Assembly (NCBI GenBank): GCA_003136595.1
Contig: PLEY01000058.1
Coordinates: 1 to 47,912, forward strand
Reading direction: 5' to 3'
Source: Burkholderiales bacterium
GTDB lineage: Bacteria > Pseudomonadota > Gammaproteobacteria > Burkholderiales > Burkholderiaceae_D
Length of the DNA: 47,912 nt
Shown here: in pieces, positions 9,167 to 17,475 of the stretch
Layout: every line of letters begins with the position of its first letter
How positions within the stretch are numbered: the stretch's first letter is position 1
Notes under the pieces: generated by a model
Databases searched by the model: none
Told to the model about the DNA's origin: nothing
What the model saw: only the letters and a program-made list of their open reading frames with translations
Made by a program: the position numbers and the translations under genes

Positions 9167-9195
9167 TTGTTGTCCGCGGGCGGATCAGATAACAT
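9167..9195 (+). promoter_or_regulatory. Candidate promoter of the polyene operon
   Basis: TTGTTG at 9167-9172 and TAACAT at 9190-9195 are spaced by 17 bases, 33 bases upstream of the acyl carrier protein ATG. The hexamers match consensus at three and four of six positions, so this is a moderate candidate in the 192-base divergent gap between DUF1223 and the operon. Confidence 0.35.
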
Positions 9196-9228
9196 TTGGG
9201 TCATAAAACAAGAGGTTGCACAACATCG

Positions 9229-9504
9229 ATGGACAATCTGAACGTACAGGCCGTGCAGGAGCTGGAGGTCGCCGAGCTGATCGTGGCGACGCTCAACCTG
9301 GAGGTGCAGCCTGCCGAGATCGATCCCAAGGCCCCGCTCTACGGGGAGGGTCTGGGTCTGGACTCTCTCGACATTCTCGAGATCGCGCTGGCCATCTCCA
9401 AGACCTATGGCTTCAAATTGCGCTCAGACGATGAGGACAACACCACGATCTTCCGTTCCCTGCACCATTTGAACCAGTACATCCAACAGCACCGGGTGAA
9501 GTAG
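9229..9504 (+). CDS. Acyl carrier protein of the aryl-polyene-like cluster
   Basis: A 91-residue acyl carrier protein. The phosphopantetheine attachment site is Ser46 in GLGLDSLDILEIAL, followed by the helix III region (TTIFRSLHHLNQYI). It would carry the aromatic starter and growing polyene chain between the ketosynthase, ketoreductase and dehydratase. The ATG at 9229 has AGAGG upstream, and the frame before it is promoter. It is the first gene of a run of near-overlapping genes, in the position of ApeE in aryl polyene clusters. Those clusters usually encode two acyl carrier proteins; only one is found here. The primary fatty-acid AcpP normally sits between fabG and fabF in a different context, so a dedicated role is likely. 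Confidence 0.92.
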   Translation: MDNLNVQAVQELEVAELIVATLNLEVQPAEIDPKAPLYGEGLGLDSLDILEIALAISKTYGFKLRSDDEDNTTIFRSLHHLNQYIQQHRVK

Positions 9505-10182
9505 GTGCGCCTTCTGGCGTGGGCGGGACGCATCCTCGCGTTTCTCATCATCGGTAGCTATCCTTTCCTGACCCACGCGGCCCTGACCAGCCAGAGCCCG
9601 TGGACGACGTGGGCCGCGATCCTGATCTCGGTGCAGGTCGTGGCGCTCGGCGCCGTCTTGACCTGGCGCTCGACGGCGCGCCACCGCTGGCTGGCGGCGC
9701 TCGCCGGCCTGCTCATTCTTGCGGCCTCCTGGCAGTCCGCCCACGAGAGCCTCCTCGCGGTCTCGGGCGTGCCCCATGCCCTCGTGAATCTTGCGCTCCT
9801 GATTCTTTTTGGCAGTTCGCTCCTGCCCGGCCGCCGTCCCCTGGTCACGACGCTGGCCTGCCGCATCGACCCCGAACTGCCCGCGGTCATGCTGGGCTAT
9901 ACGCGACGGGTGACGCTTGCCTGGACGGTTTTTTTTGCGGCACAGCTGGTGCTCTCGGCGATCCTGTTCAGCGCCGCACCGGTTGGCGTCTGGTCGCTTT
10001 TCGTGAATGTGCTCAACGGGCCCCTCATCGCCCTCATGTTCCTTGCCGAGTACGGCTTCCGGCTGGTGCATTTCAGGGGCTACCGCCATGCATCGATCAG
10101 CCAGATGATCCAGGCCTTCACGCATGCACCGGGTGCGCCGGGCAGACGCCATCCATCTGCGACTTCGCTAGACCAGGGTTAG
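9505..10182 (+). CDS. COG4648-type integral membrane protein (ApeG-like)
   Basis: A 225-residue membrane protein with about five to six hydrophobic segments, including one at the very N-terminus and others near residues 30-46, 60-76, 86-104, 140-157 and 165-182. The order, ACP then this protein then AMP ligase, and the general layout match the predicted membrane protein COG4648 that recurs in aryl polyene clusters. Its biochemical role is unknown; being between the carrier protein and the ligase suggests it anchors synthesis at the inner membrane. The GTG start at 9505 follows the ACP stop directly with no spacer, so it is translationally coupled. Confidence 0.75.
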   Translation: MRLLAWAGRILAFLIIGSYPFLTHAALTSQSPWTTWAAILISVQVVALGAVLTWRSTARHRWLAALAGLLILAASWQSAHESLLAVSGVPHALVNLALLILFGSSLLPGRRPLVTTLACRIDPELPAVMLGYTRRVTLAWTVFFAAQLVLSAILFSAAPVGVWSLFVNVLNGPLIALMFLAEYGFRLVHFRGYRHASISQMIQAFTHAPGAPGRRHPSATSLDQG

Positions 10183-10185
10183 GCG

Positions 10186-11529
10186 ATGGCCAGCACGACC
10201 CTGCCGCTTCTGCAAGACGTCGGTGCCCGGGGCGTCGTCGCCTATCTGCAGCGCGAGCCCGTCAGCCTCACCCGTTTTCTCGCGGATGTGGCCGCGGTCG
10301 CAGCCGTTTTGCCCGAGCGCGACTGCGTGCTGAACCTGTGTGCCGACCGCTACCGGTTCTCGGTGGGACTGGCCGCGGCCTTAGCAAGGCGCCAGGTCAC
10401 GCTGCTGCCCCCCGATCTCACGCCCGAACTGATCGCGCAGCTCGCGCGGCGCCACCCCGGACTCTACAGCCTTGCAGATCGGGCTGCGCCTGACGTGGCC
10501 CTCGAGCGCCTTGACTATCCCGAGACCGCGCCTGCGCCGCACACCGAGCTGGACCCGCTCATTCCTTCGTATCCCGCGGACCAGCTCGCAGCCCTGGTCT
10601 TCACCTCGGGTTCGACCGGCGAGCCGCGCCCCCACGCCAAGACCTGGGGATCGCTCGTCATGGGCAGTGCGGCTGCGGGGGCTGCGCTCGGGATCGCCCG
10701 GTGGCCCGGGGCCAGCCTGCTTGCGACCGTACCGGCCCAGCACATGTATGGCCTGGAATCGAGCATCCTCTTGCCGTGGCAGCACGGCCTGGCGCTGGAC
10801 GGTCAGCGGCCGCTCTTTCCAGCCGACATCGCGGAGCGCCTCTACGAACTGCCGCGCCCGCGCGTGCTCGTCACCACGCCCGTCCACCTGCGCGCACTCT
10901 TGTCCGATATCCAGGCCCTGCCTGAACTCGACCTGGTGGTGTGCGCGACGGCCCCTCTGGCACCCCAGCTTGCCGCCGCGGCAGAGCGGCGCTTCGCCGC
11001 GCCGCTCCTCGAGATCTACGGCTGTACCGAAGCCGGGCAGCTCGCCACGAGGCGCACGGTCGAGGGCGCGACCTGGAGCACGCTCCTTGGCATTAGCCTC
11101 GTGGCACGCGAGGAGGGTGTGAGTGCCCTGGGCGGGCCGGTGCAGAAGGAGGCCCTGCTGCAGGACGTGGTCGAACTCGCGGGCCCCAACAGGTTCCTGC
11201 TCCACGGGCGCATCGCTGATCTCATCAACATCGCCGGCAAGCGCACCTCGCTTGCGAATCTGAATTTCCAGCTCAATTCGATCCCCGGGGTCACTGATGG
11301 CATCTTTGTCATGCCCGAGGAGGCAGACAGCCGCGTGACCCGGCTCATGGCTTTTGCCGTCGCACCGGATTTGAGCGAAGAGGATCTGATGGCGGCCCTG
11401 CGCCTACGCATTGACGCCGCCTTTCTACCGCGCCCGCTCATCCGGGTGGCGGCACTGCCGCGCAATCCGACCGGCAAGCTGCCCCGCGCGGCACTCGCCC
11501 GTCTCGTCGCCGATTCGCTACCGGTGTAG
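10186..11529 (+). CDS. AMP-dependent acyl/aryl ligase (ApeH-like)
   Basis: A 447-residue member of the ANL adenylating superfamily, which activates a carboxylic acid with ATP and loads it on CoA or a carrier protein. The phosphate-binding loop LVFTSGSTGEPRPHAK spans residues 137-152; LEIYGCTEAGQLATRR is the A5 region, LHGRIADLINIAGKRTSL is the hinge/A8 region, and NPTGKLPRAAL at the end holds the expected catalytic lysine. At about 450 residues it is shorter than typical acyl-CoA synthetases, as ApeH-type proteins are. In aryl polyene systems this enzyme is thought to load the aromatic starter, for example a hydroxybenzoate or coumarate, on the ACP; the substrate is inferred from context only. 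It starts four bases after the preceding stop. Confidence 0.88.
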   Translation: MASTTLPLLQDVGARGVVAYLQREPVSLTRFLADVAAVAAVLPERDCVLNLCADRYRFSVGLAAALARRQVTLLPPDLTPELIAQLARRHPGLYSLADRAAPDVALERLDYPETAPAPHTELDPLIPSYPADQLAALVFTSGSTGEPRPHAKTWGSLVMGSAAAGAALGIARWPGASLLATVPAQHMYGLESSILLPWQHGLALDGQRPLFPADIAERLYELPRPRVLVTTPVHLRALLSDIQALPELDLVVCATAPLAPQLAAAAERRFAAPLLEIYGCTEAGQLATRRTVEGATWSTLLGISLVAREEGVSALGGPVQKEALLQDVVELAGPNRFLLHGRIADLINIAGKRTSLANLNFQLNSIPGVTDGIFVMPEEADSRVTRLMAFAVAPDLSEEDLMAALRLRIDAAFLPRPLIRVAALPRNPTGKLPRAALARLVADSLPV

Positions 11530-11532
11530 GGC

Positions 11533-11835
11533 ATGTCGCCGCCCGTTCACGTCACCTTCGCACTCGACCATCCCACCGCCAGCGGCCACTTCCCGGGCGA
11601 CCCGATCATACCCGGTGCGGTGCTGCTGGAGACCGTTCTTGGCGCCCTCGAATCCGCCGGCCAGTCCCTCGAGAGGGGCGTGCGGCTGACCTCGGCCAAA
11701 TTCCTCGCACCGGTTCGTCCGGGGGACTCGATCGAGATCCTCTGGCAGCCGATCGTGGCCGGCCGGACACGCTTTGAGTGCCGGGTGGGCGAGCGTCGGG
11801 TCGTCCAGGGGGCGCTGGAGTTTCCAGGACCGTGA
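11533..11835 (+). CDS. FabA/FabZ-like hotdog dehydratase (ApeI-like)
   Basis: A 100-residue single hotdog domain. VTFALDHPTASGHFPGDPIIPGAVLLE is the FabZ-type active-site helix region, with His in the SGHFPGDP context, followed by the beta strands that carry SAKFLAPVRPGDSIEI. FabZ-type enzymes dehydrate 3-hydroxyacyl-ACP to trans-2-enoyl-ACP, the step that sets each double bond of a polyene. In aryl polyene clusters such a protein (ApeI) forms a heteromeric dehydratase with a second hotdog protein, here the gene at 19457. The catalytic acid residue of FabZ is not obvious, so dependence on the partner is plausible. It begins four bases after the ligase stop and its stop overlaps the next GTG in GTGA. 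Confidence 0.87.
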   Translation: MSPPVHVTFALDHPTASGHFPGDPIIPGAVLLETVLGALESAGQSLERGVRLTSAKFLAPVRPGDSIEILWQPIVAGRTRFECRVGERRVVQGALEFPGP

Positions 11836-12737
11836 CTACCCAGCAGTCGACTCCCCCAGACTGGCGCCAGCGCCCCGAGCGCAGCAACATCCCCGTCATC
11901 CGGACCATGGTGTGGATCGCCCTGCATCTGGGGCGCGGCGCGGCGCGCACCCTGCTTTACCCCATCTGCCTGTACTTTCTCCTTTGCTCGCCCCGGGCGC
12001 GGACCGCCTCGGCCGACTTTCTGGAGCGCGTCCTCGGGCGCCGACCCCGCCTTCTGGAGCGACTCCTCCACTACCACCGATTCGCCGCGACCATCCTCGA
12101 CCGGGTGTATTTCCTGAACGACCAGGCCAAGGACTTCGATATCCGGCTGCATTGTCCCGCCGACGTGGAGGCGCTCCTGGCGGGGACTGGCGGCGTGGTT
12201 CTCCTCGGAGCGCACCTGGGCAGCTTCGAGGCGATCCGCGCCGTGGGGCGACGGCGCGCCCAGGCTGCGGTCAAGCTCGTCATGTATGAGGAGAACGCGC
12301 GCAAGCTGAACGCGGTGCTCGGTGCCATCAACCCGGCGCTGGGGCAGGAGATCATAGGACTCGGGCATTGCGACTCGATGCTCAAGGTTCAGGAGTGTCT
12401 CGAGCGCGGTGACCTGGTCGGCCTGCTCGCCGATCGTGCGCTCGCCGGCGAGAAGCGGATCTGGCGCCCTTTCCTCGGCGTGCCGGCGGGCTTCCCCCTC
12501 GGCCCGTTCCGGATCGCCAGCATGCTGCGGCGCCCGATCGTGCTGATGGTCGGACTGTATCGCGGCCAGGCACGCTACGACATCCATTTCGAGCTCCTCC
12601 AGGACGCCGCTGAGCCGGCCCGCGGGCAGCGCACGATGCAGCTCGAAGACACGGTCACACGCTACGCCGAGCGGCTCGAGCACTACTGCCGCACCGACCC
12701 ATTCAACTGGTTCAACTTCTATGACTTCTGGGCCTAG
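11832..12737 (+). CDS. LpxL/HtrB-type lipid acyltransferase
   Basis: A 301-residue membrane-associated acyltransferase of the lipid A late-acyltransferase family. The family HX4(D/E) motif appears as LLGAHLGSFEA, then LVGLLADRALAGEKR and FLGVPAGFPLGPFRIA follow. A hydrophobic helix (MVWIALHLGRGAARTLLYPICLYFLL) lies near residues 26-51. In aryl polyene clusters such an enzyme is proposed to esterify the finished polyene onto a lipid anchor; whether it does so here, or acylates a glycolipid made with the convergent genes, is inference. The GTG at 11832 overlaps the dehydratase stop by four bases, and the 3' end overlaps the LolA-like gene by 17 bases. It lacks the surrounding lpx genes expected for lipid A assembly. 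Confidence 0.87.
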   Translation: MTTQQSTPPDWRQRPERSNIPVIRTMVWIALHLGRGAARTLLYPICLYFLLCSPRARTASADFLERVLGRRPRLLERLLHYHRFAATILDRVYFLNDQAKDFDIRLHCPADVEALLAGTGGVVLLGAHLGSFEAIRAVGRRRAQAAVKLVMYEENARKLNAVLGAINPALGQEIIGLGHCDSMLKVQECLERGDLVGLLADRALAGEKRIWRPFLGVPAGFPLGPFRIASMLRRPIVLMVGLYRGQARYDIHFELLQDAAEPARGQRTMQLEDTVTRYAERLEHYCRTDPFNWFNFYDFWA

Positions 12738-13326
12738 CCTTCTTGCGTGGCGGCGCCTGCCGGCAGCGCTCGCCCTGGCGGCAGGACTGCAGGCGTATGC
12801 CGCCGCCGATGCGCCCAGCTTCGATCTGGAGGGCCTCATGGCAAGCCTTGCCGCCGTGCACAGCGCCCGTGCGCACTTTGTCGAGCGCAAGTACCTAAGC
12901 GTGCTCAAGCAGCCTCTTGAGGTGTCGGGCACGCTCATCTACACCGCCCCCTCGCACCTCGAGAAGAACACGCTCCTGCCCCGGCCCGAGCGCCTGGTCG
13001 TCGATGGCGACGAGCTCACCTTCGAGCGTGATCAGGGGCACGAGCGCCGCACGCTGAGCCTGCAGGAGTATCCCGACATCTGGGCCTTCGTCGAGAGCAT
13101 CCGCGCCACACTCGCCGGCGACCTCGCGACCCTCGAGCGCTTTTATGTCATCGACGTGTCAGGGGGCCCGCACCACTGGCGTCTGGTGCTCGTACCGCGC
13201 GAAACCCCGATGCATGCGCTCGTCAGCGCGGTGACCATCACAGGTCGGGACAGCCAGGTGGATACCGTCGAGATCCAGGAGGCGGACGGAGACCGCTCGG
13301 TGCTCAGTGTAGAACGCGATCCATGA
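12721..13326 (+). CDS. LolA-like outer-membrane lipid carrier (ApeL-like)
   Basis: A 201-residue exported protein with a signal peptide of about 28 residues ending in AYAAA. The body fits the LolA-related group found in aryl polyene clusters: FDLEGLMASLAAVHSARAHFVERKYLSVLKQPLEVSGTLIYTAPSHLEKN, then LVVDGDELTFE. LolA carries lipoproteins from the inner to the outer membrane; the cluster form is thought to shuttle the polyene lipid through the periplasm and partner the MMPL exporter encoded next. The ATG at 12721 gives the signal peptide and overlaps the acyltransferase by 17 bases; the stop overlaps the next ATG in ATGA. A housekeeping LolA is unlikely because of the MMPL context. Confidence 0.85.
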   Translation: MTSGPSLLAWRRLPAALALAAGLQAYAAADAPSFDLEGLMASLAAVHSARAHFVERKYLSVLKQPLEVSGTLIYTAPSHLEKNTLLPRPERLVVDGDELTFERDQGHERRTLSLQEYPDIWAFVESIRATLAGDLATLERFYVIDVSGGPHHWRLVLVPRETPMHALVSAVTITGRDSQVDTVEIQEADGDRSVLSVERDP

Positions 13327-15710
13327 CAGCGCGCCAGCGCGCGACCTACGTGGCCCTTGCGATCTGGCTCGTGGGTCTGGGGGTGGCGGCCGCCCTCATC
13401 GCGCGCACACAGTTCACGGCCGACCTCTCGGCCTTCCTGCCGCGCTCACCCTCGGCCGCGCAGAAGGTGCTGGTCGAGCAGCTGCGCGACGGCGTCGTCG
13501 CGCGCCTCATCCTGGTGGGCATCGAGGGCGCCTCCGAGGTCAAGCTGGCCGCGCTCAGCAAGGACCTCGCAAGGCGTCTGGAAGCCGATACGCACTTCGT
13601 CGCCGTCCACAATGGCGAGGACCGGACCCTGGCCCGGGACCGGGAATTCCTGTGGTCGCACCGCTACCTGCTCAGCAGTGCCGTCACGCCCGCGCGCTTT
13701 AGCGAGGAAGGCCTGCACCGCGCCCTCGAGGATGACGTGGAACTGCTGGGCTCGCCGGCCGGCGCGCTCACCAAACGCATCCTCGCCGATGACCCGAGCG
13801 GCGAATTGCTGCAGATCATCGGCCGTCTGGCCCCGGGCAGCCAGCCGCCCAAGCGCCTGGGCGTCTGGTTTGCGGCGAGCGGATCCCGCGCCCTTCTCGT
13901 GCTCGAGACCCGCGCCCCGGGCTTTGACATCGATGCGCAAGAGGCGGCGCTAGGCATTCTCGAGCACGCTTTCGGGGACGCCCGCACCGCAGAGGACGCC
14001 CCAGGTGCGAGCCTCGTTGCCAGCGGTCCGGGTGTGATTTCGGTGCATACCCGGGAGCGCATCAAGCGCGATGCGTCGCGCCTGTCCTTCGTGGCCACGC
14101 TCCTTGTCGCAAGCGTGCTGCTTCTGGTCTATCGCTCACTGCCGGTGCTGATTCTCGCCCTGCTGCCCGTGGGCAGCGGGGCGCTTGCCGGCATCGCCGC
14201 GGTCAGTCTCGGATTCGGCTCGGTGCATGGCATCACGCTGGGCTTTGGCGCGACCCTCATCGGCGAGGCGGTCGACTATGCGATCTACCTGTTCACCCAG
14301 ACCGCGCCGGGCAGCCCGCCTGAGCTGACTCTGCCACGCATCTGGCCGACGTTGCGGCTGGGCGTGCTGACCTCGGTGTGCGGCTTTTGCGCCCTGCTGT
14401 TTTCGAGCTTCACCGGCCTCGCCCAGCTCGGTCTGTTCTCGATTGCAGGACTCGTCGTCGCGGTCTCGGTGACCCGCTGGGTGCTGCCCGGACTCATGCC
14501 ACGCAGCTTCACGGCCGCGGGTTCCTCCCTGCTGCGGCCCGCAGTGGCGCTCCTCGCGCCGCGCGGTCGCCGCTGGCGCCAGGCGCTCCTCGTGCTCGTC
14601 GTGGCAGCGCTCGGCGTGATCCTCACCAAACCGGGCAGCCTCTGGGATGAGCGCCTCTCGAGCCTCAGTCCGACGACGGCGGCAGATCAACAACTGGACG
14701 AAGGCCTCAGGCAGGACATCGCGGCGCCGGACGTGGGCTCCCTCCTGGTCATCCGTGCTCCCGGACAGCAAGAGGCCCTCCAGGCGGCCGAGGCGCTCGC
14801 CACAAGCCTCGATGCCCTCGTGGCGAGGCGCGTGCTCTCCGGGTACGATTCGCCCGCCGATGTGTTGCCGAGCGCGCGCGCCCAGAGCGAGCGGCAGGCC
14901 GCGCTACCCGAGCCCGGCGTTCTCGGGGCACGGCTGGCGAGGGCGCTGGACGGCGAGCCCTTCCGGGTCGACCTTTTCAAGCCCTTTCTCGCCGACATCG
15001 CGGCGGCCCGTGAGCAACCCCTCATGGACCGGGCGAGCCTCGAAGGTACGAGCCTCGCGCTCAAGCTCGATTCGCTCCTGGTGCGCGAGGACGGGCAGTG
15101 GATGGCGATGCTGCCCCTGCACGGGGTCAGCGATCCGGCCGCGCTGCGCACGGCGCTCACCGAACGTGACCTGCCGGGCGTCGTGCTGCTCGATCTGAAA
15201 ACGGAATCGGATGCGCTCTATCACACCTATCTGCGCGAGGCTCAGCTGCTCTCTCTCGCCGGTTGCTTGGCCATCGTCGCGCTCTTGGGCCTGAGCCTTG
15301 GCCGGGTGCACCGCTGCCTGCAGGTGCTCGCGCCGCTCGCGTCCGCGGTCGTGGTGACGACCGCGCTGCTCGTCCTCTGTGGCGAAGCGCTTACCATCTT
15401 CCATCTGGTCGGACTGCTGCTCGTGGTTGCCGTAGGCTCGAACTACGCGCTGTTCTTCGAGCGCCAGGAGTCCAGGGCGCAACGCGAGGAGCGAACCGTG
15501 GCCTCGCTGGTTCTCGCCAACGTGTGCACGGTGATCGGCTTTGGCACGCTCTCGTTTTCGCGCATCCCGGTGCTGCACGGCATCGGCCTGACCGTTGCCC
15601 TCGGTGCCGTGCTGTGCCTCGTCTTTGCCGCGCTCGGCTGCCTGCCCCTGCGGCGCACGGCTGAGTCGGCTGAGTCGGCTGAGTCGGCTGAGTTGGCTGA
15701 GTCGGGTTAG
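13323..15710 (+). CDS. MMPL/RND-family exporter
   Basis: A 795-residue inner-membrane transporter with the RND layout: one helix near residues 9-27, a large periplasmic loop to about 250, a group of helices around 252-420, one near 428-446, a second periplasmic loop to about 635, and a final helix group around 638-780. Conserved RND pieces include TLGFGATLIGEAVDYAIYL in the first half and VAVGSNYALFFER in the second, both placing acidic or polar residues in the central helices. In aryl polyene and xanthomonadin clusters this protein is the presumed exporter of the polyene lipid. The C-terminal tail is a repeat of Ala-Glu-Ser from a 9-base tandem repeat at 15661-15705. It overlaps the LolA-like gene by ATGA. 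Confidence 0.9.
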   Translation: MTARQRATYVALAIWLVGLGVAAALIARTQFTADLSAFLPRSPSAAQKVLVEQLRDGVVARLILVGIEGASEVKLAALSKDLARRLEADTHFVAVHNGEDRTLARDREFLWSHRYLLSSAVTPARFSEEGLHRALEDDVELLGSPAGALTKRILADDPSGELLQIIGRLAPGSQPPKRLGVWFAASGSRALLVLETRAPGFDIDAQEAALGILEHAFGDARTAEDAPGASLVASGPGVISVHTRERIKRDASRLSFVATLLVASVLLLVYRSLPVLILALLPVGSGALAGIAAVSLGFGSVHGITLGFGATLIGEAVDYAIYLFTQTAPGSPPELTLPRIWPTLRLGVLTSVCGFCALLFSSFTGLAQLGLFSIAGLVVAVSVTRWVLPGLMPRSFTAAGSSLLRPAVALLAPRGRRWRQALLVLVVAALGVILTKPGSLWDERLSSLSPTTAADQQLDEGLRQDIAAPDVGSLLVIRAPGQQEALQAAEALATSLDALVARRVLSGYDSPADVLPSARAQSERQAALPEPGVLGARLARALDGEPFRVDLFKPFLADIAAAREQPLMDRASLEGTSLALKLDSLLVREDGQWMAMLPLHGVSDPAALRTALTERDLPGVVLLDLKTESDALYHTYLREAQLLSLAGCLAIVALLGLSLGRVHRCLQVLAPLASAVVVTTALLVLCGEALTIFHLVGLLLVVAVGSNYALFFERQESRAQREERTVASLVLANVCTVIGFGTLSFSRIPVLHGIGLTVALGAVLCLVFAALGCLPLRRTAESAESAESAELAESG
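15661..15705 (+). repeat. 9-bp tandem repeat, five copies
   Basis: Five head-to-tail copies of CTGAGTCGG, the fourth with one C to T change. The unit length is a multiple of three, so the exporter gains or loses Ala-Glu-Ser steps without a frame change. The repeat ends five bases before the exporter stop and nine before the next start. Confidence 0.95.
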
Positions 15711-15714
15711 CCGC

Positions 15715-16407
15715 TTGGATCTGCTCCACTTTCCGCCGGCACGCGGGGGCGCGGGACGCGTCCTTCTGGTGATGCTGCCTGGAATCAATGACGTGGCAGA
15801 CTCTTTCGTGCGCGCGGATTTCATGGCGCTGCTCGCGGGGCACACCGGCGGTGTCGACGTGATCGCCGCCAACACGCACGCCGACCAGTATCTCGAGGGC
15901 AGCCTCGTCGCCTGCCTAGCCGACGAGGTTGTCGGGCCGGCACGCGCGCGCGGCTACCGGCGCATCTGGTTCCTGGGGGTCTCCCTGGGCGCCATGGGCT
16001 GTCTGCTCTTTGCGCGCGAGCATCCGGACCTGCTCGAGGGCGTGATCCTGCTTGCGCCCTATCTGGGCGCAAGCGGTACGATAGCCCGCGTGCTCGGCAA
16101 GGGCGGCCTCGGGAGTTGGCAGCCTGGCGAAATACGCGCCCCCGATGATGAACTCGCCCTCCTCACCTGGCTGGGCGGCACCTGGCGCACGGGGCTCGCA
16201 CGCAAGGGCTGCTATCTCGGCTATGGCCTTGACGACCGCTTCGCCTCGAGTGCGGCCCTGCTCGCGCCGCACCTGCCCGGGGAGCGCATCGTCGCGCTCG
16301 CGGGCGCGCACGACTGGCCCACGTGGAGCAAGCTTTGGTCAGGCATACTGGCGCTTGACCCGTTCGCCGTCCGGCCAAAGTTTGCCCCGGGAACCGATCC
16401 GCCATGA
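15715..16407 (+). CDS. Alpha/beta hydrolase in the polyene cluster
   Basis: A 230-residue alpha/beta-hydrolase. LLVMLPGINDVADSF is the first strand and oxyanion region, IWFLGVSLGAMGCLLFA contains the nucleophile elbow GVSLG, the Asp is probably in GLDDRFASS and the His in AGAHDWPTW. It has no signal peptide. Hydrolysis of an acyl or aryl thioester from the carrier protein would replace the hotdog thioesterase (ApeK) absent here, but that is a guess; a lipase or esterase role is equally possible. The best start is the TTG at 15715, four bases after the exporter stop; no ATG or GTG lies between that stop and the first beta strand. The stop overlaps the next gene by ATGA. Confidence 0.75.
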   Translation: MDLLHFPPARGGAGRVLLVMLPGINDVADSFVRADFMALLAGHTGGVDVIAANTHADQYLEGSLVACLADEVVGPARARGYRRIWFLGVSLGAMGCLLFAREHPDLLEGVILLAPYLGASGTIARVLGKGGLGSWQPGEIRAPDDELALLTWLGGTWRTGLARKGCYLGYGLDDRFASSAALLAPHLPGERIVALAGAHDWPTWSKLWSGILALDPFAVRPKFAPGTDPP

Positions 16408-17312
16408 CACCCCCCGCATCGCTCTTTGCGACCAGCTCGATGACTGCGCAGGCTGCGCGCCTGCACCCCAGAACGTGGCGGCCGGCGGCGGTCATCTGGT
16501 TCAGTTTGGCCCTGCATGCAGTGTGCCTGCTCATCGTGTTCCTCGAGCCCAGCGCCTGGGGGCCGCTCGCCGCGGCCGTGGCCGCGAACCATCTGGGACT
16601 CACCGCATTGGGCCTTTGGCCGCGCAGCCGCTGGCTGGGGGAAAACCACGTGGTGCTGCCGGCTGGCGCCAAGCAGCGCGCTGAGATCGCACTCACCTTC
16701 GATGACGGTCCGGACCCGGCGGTCACGCCCGCGGTGCTGGACTGCCTGGACCGCTACGCCGCCCGGGCGAGCTTCTTTTGCATTGCGCAGCGCGCGCTAT
16801 TGCATCCCGAACTCATCCAGGAGATCGTGCGCCGCGGACACTCCGTCGAGAACCACAGCCTCTGCCATCCCCACGCCTTCGCGTGCTACGGTCCCGTGCG
16901 CATGCAGCGCGAGATCGAATCCGCGGAGACGACACTCACACGGCTGGCCGGCGCGCCGCCGCGCTTCTTCCGGGCACCGGCAGGCCTGCGCAACCCATTT
17001 CTCGACCCGATCCTCGCCCGGACGGGCTTGCGCTACATCTCATGGACGCGGCGTGGCTTTGACACGCGCGAGCGTGAGCCCGAGCGGGTCCTTGCGCGTC
17101 TCACCAGAAAACTCGCGCCCGGCGATGTCCTGCTGCTCCACGATGGCTCGGCAGCCCGCACGCGGGCGGGGGAACCGGTGGTGCTCGCGGTGCTGCCCGG
17201 CCTGCTTGAGGCGGTGCGCGCGCACCGGCTGGTGCCGGTGTCCCTGCCCGAGGCCTTCGACATGGAGCCTGCGGCGGTGCGTTCGGGCCCGGGTCTGCCC
17301 GCGCCGGCCTGA
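16404..17312 (+). CDS. Membrane-anchored NodB-type polysaccharide deacetylase
   Basis: A 302-residue carbohydrate esterase family 4 protein. Two hydrophobic helices near residues 27-47 and 52-72 anchor it in the membrane. The NodB domain follows: TFDDGPDP (Asp100 as base, Asp101 as metal ligand), NHSLCHPH with His151 and His155 as metal ligands, RAPAG as the third motif, and GDVLLLHDG as the last. All catalytic motifs are present, so it should be an active metal-dependent deacetylase of an N- or O-acetylated sugar or lipid-linked sugar. The location between exporter and ketosynthase suggests it modifies a sugar carried by the polyene product, consistent with the family 2 glycosyltransferase at 20603. 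It overlaps the hydrolase by ATGA. Confidence 0.86.
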   Translation: MTPPASLFATSSMTAQAARLHPRTWRPAAVIWFSLALHAVCLLIVFLEPSAWGPLAAAVAANHLGLTALGLWPRSRWLGENHVVLPAGAKQRAEIALTFDDGPDPAVTPAVLDCLDRYAARASFFCIAQRALLHPELIQEIVRRGHSVENHSLCHPHAFACYGPVRMQREIESAETTLTRLAGAPPRFFRAPAGLRNPFLDPILARTGLRYISWTRRGFDTREREPERVLARLTRKLAPGDVLLLHDGSAARTRAGEPVVLAVLPGLLEAVRAHRLVPVSLPEAFDMEPAAVRSGPGLPAPA

Positions 17313-17376
17313 CCCGGACTGAAGCGGCCTGTGGGGGCCCGCGCGCCTGGCCCGAGGCCCTGCGCGCATCCTTTGC

Positions 17377-17382
17377 TAAACT
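17377..17382 (+). promoter_or_regulatory. Putative -10 box TAAACT before the ketosynthase
   Basis: TAAACT in a TTTGCTAAACTAGCGC context within the 163-base gap at 17313-17475, the only sizeable gap in the 9229-20622 run. It could give the ketosynthase-to-ketoreductase genes their own promoter. No clear -35. Confidence 0.3.
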
Positions 17383-17475
17383 AGCGCAGGCGTTGGTCCG
17401 CGCCAGCCCTCATGGCTCGAGAACAGGCCTAGCCCAGCCCCGCCTGGCGTCTCACCCTTGCCTGACTGTCATAAT

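Noticed and set aside
11832-12737. Lipid A late acyltransferase
   Set aside because: Fold fits, but it is coupled to the polyene genes and no lpx genes are nearby.
11547-12938. Long minus-strand frame across the dehydratase and acyltransferase
   Set aside because: High-GC shadow frame with skewed Arg/Ala composition; the plus-strand genes have clear motifs and overlaps.
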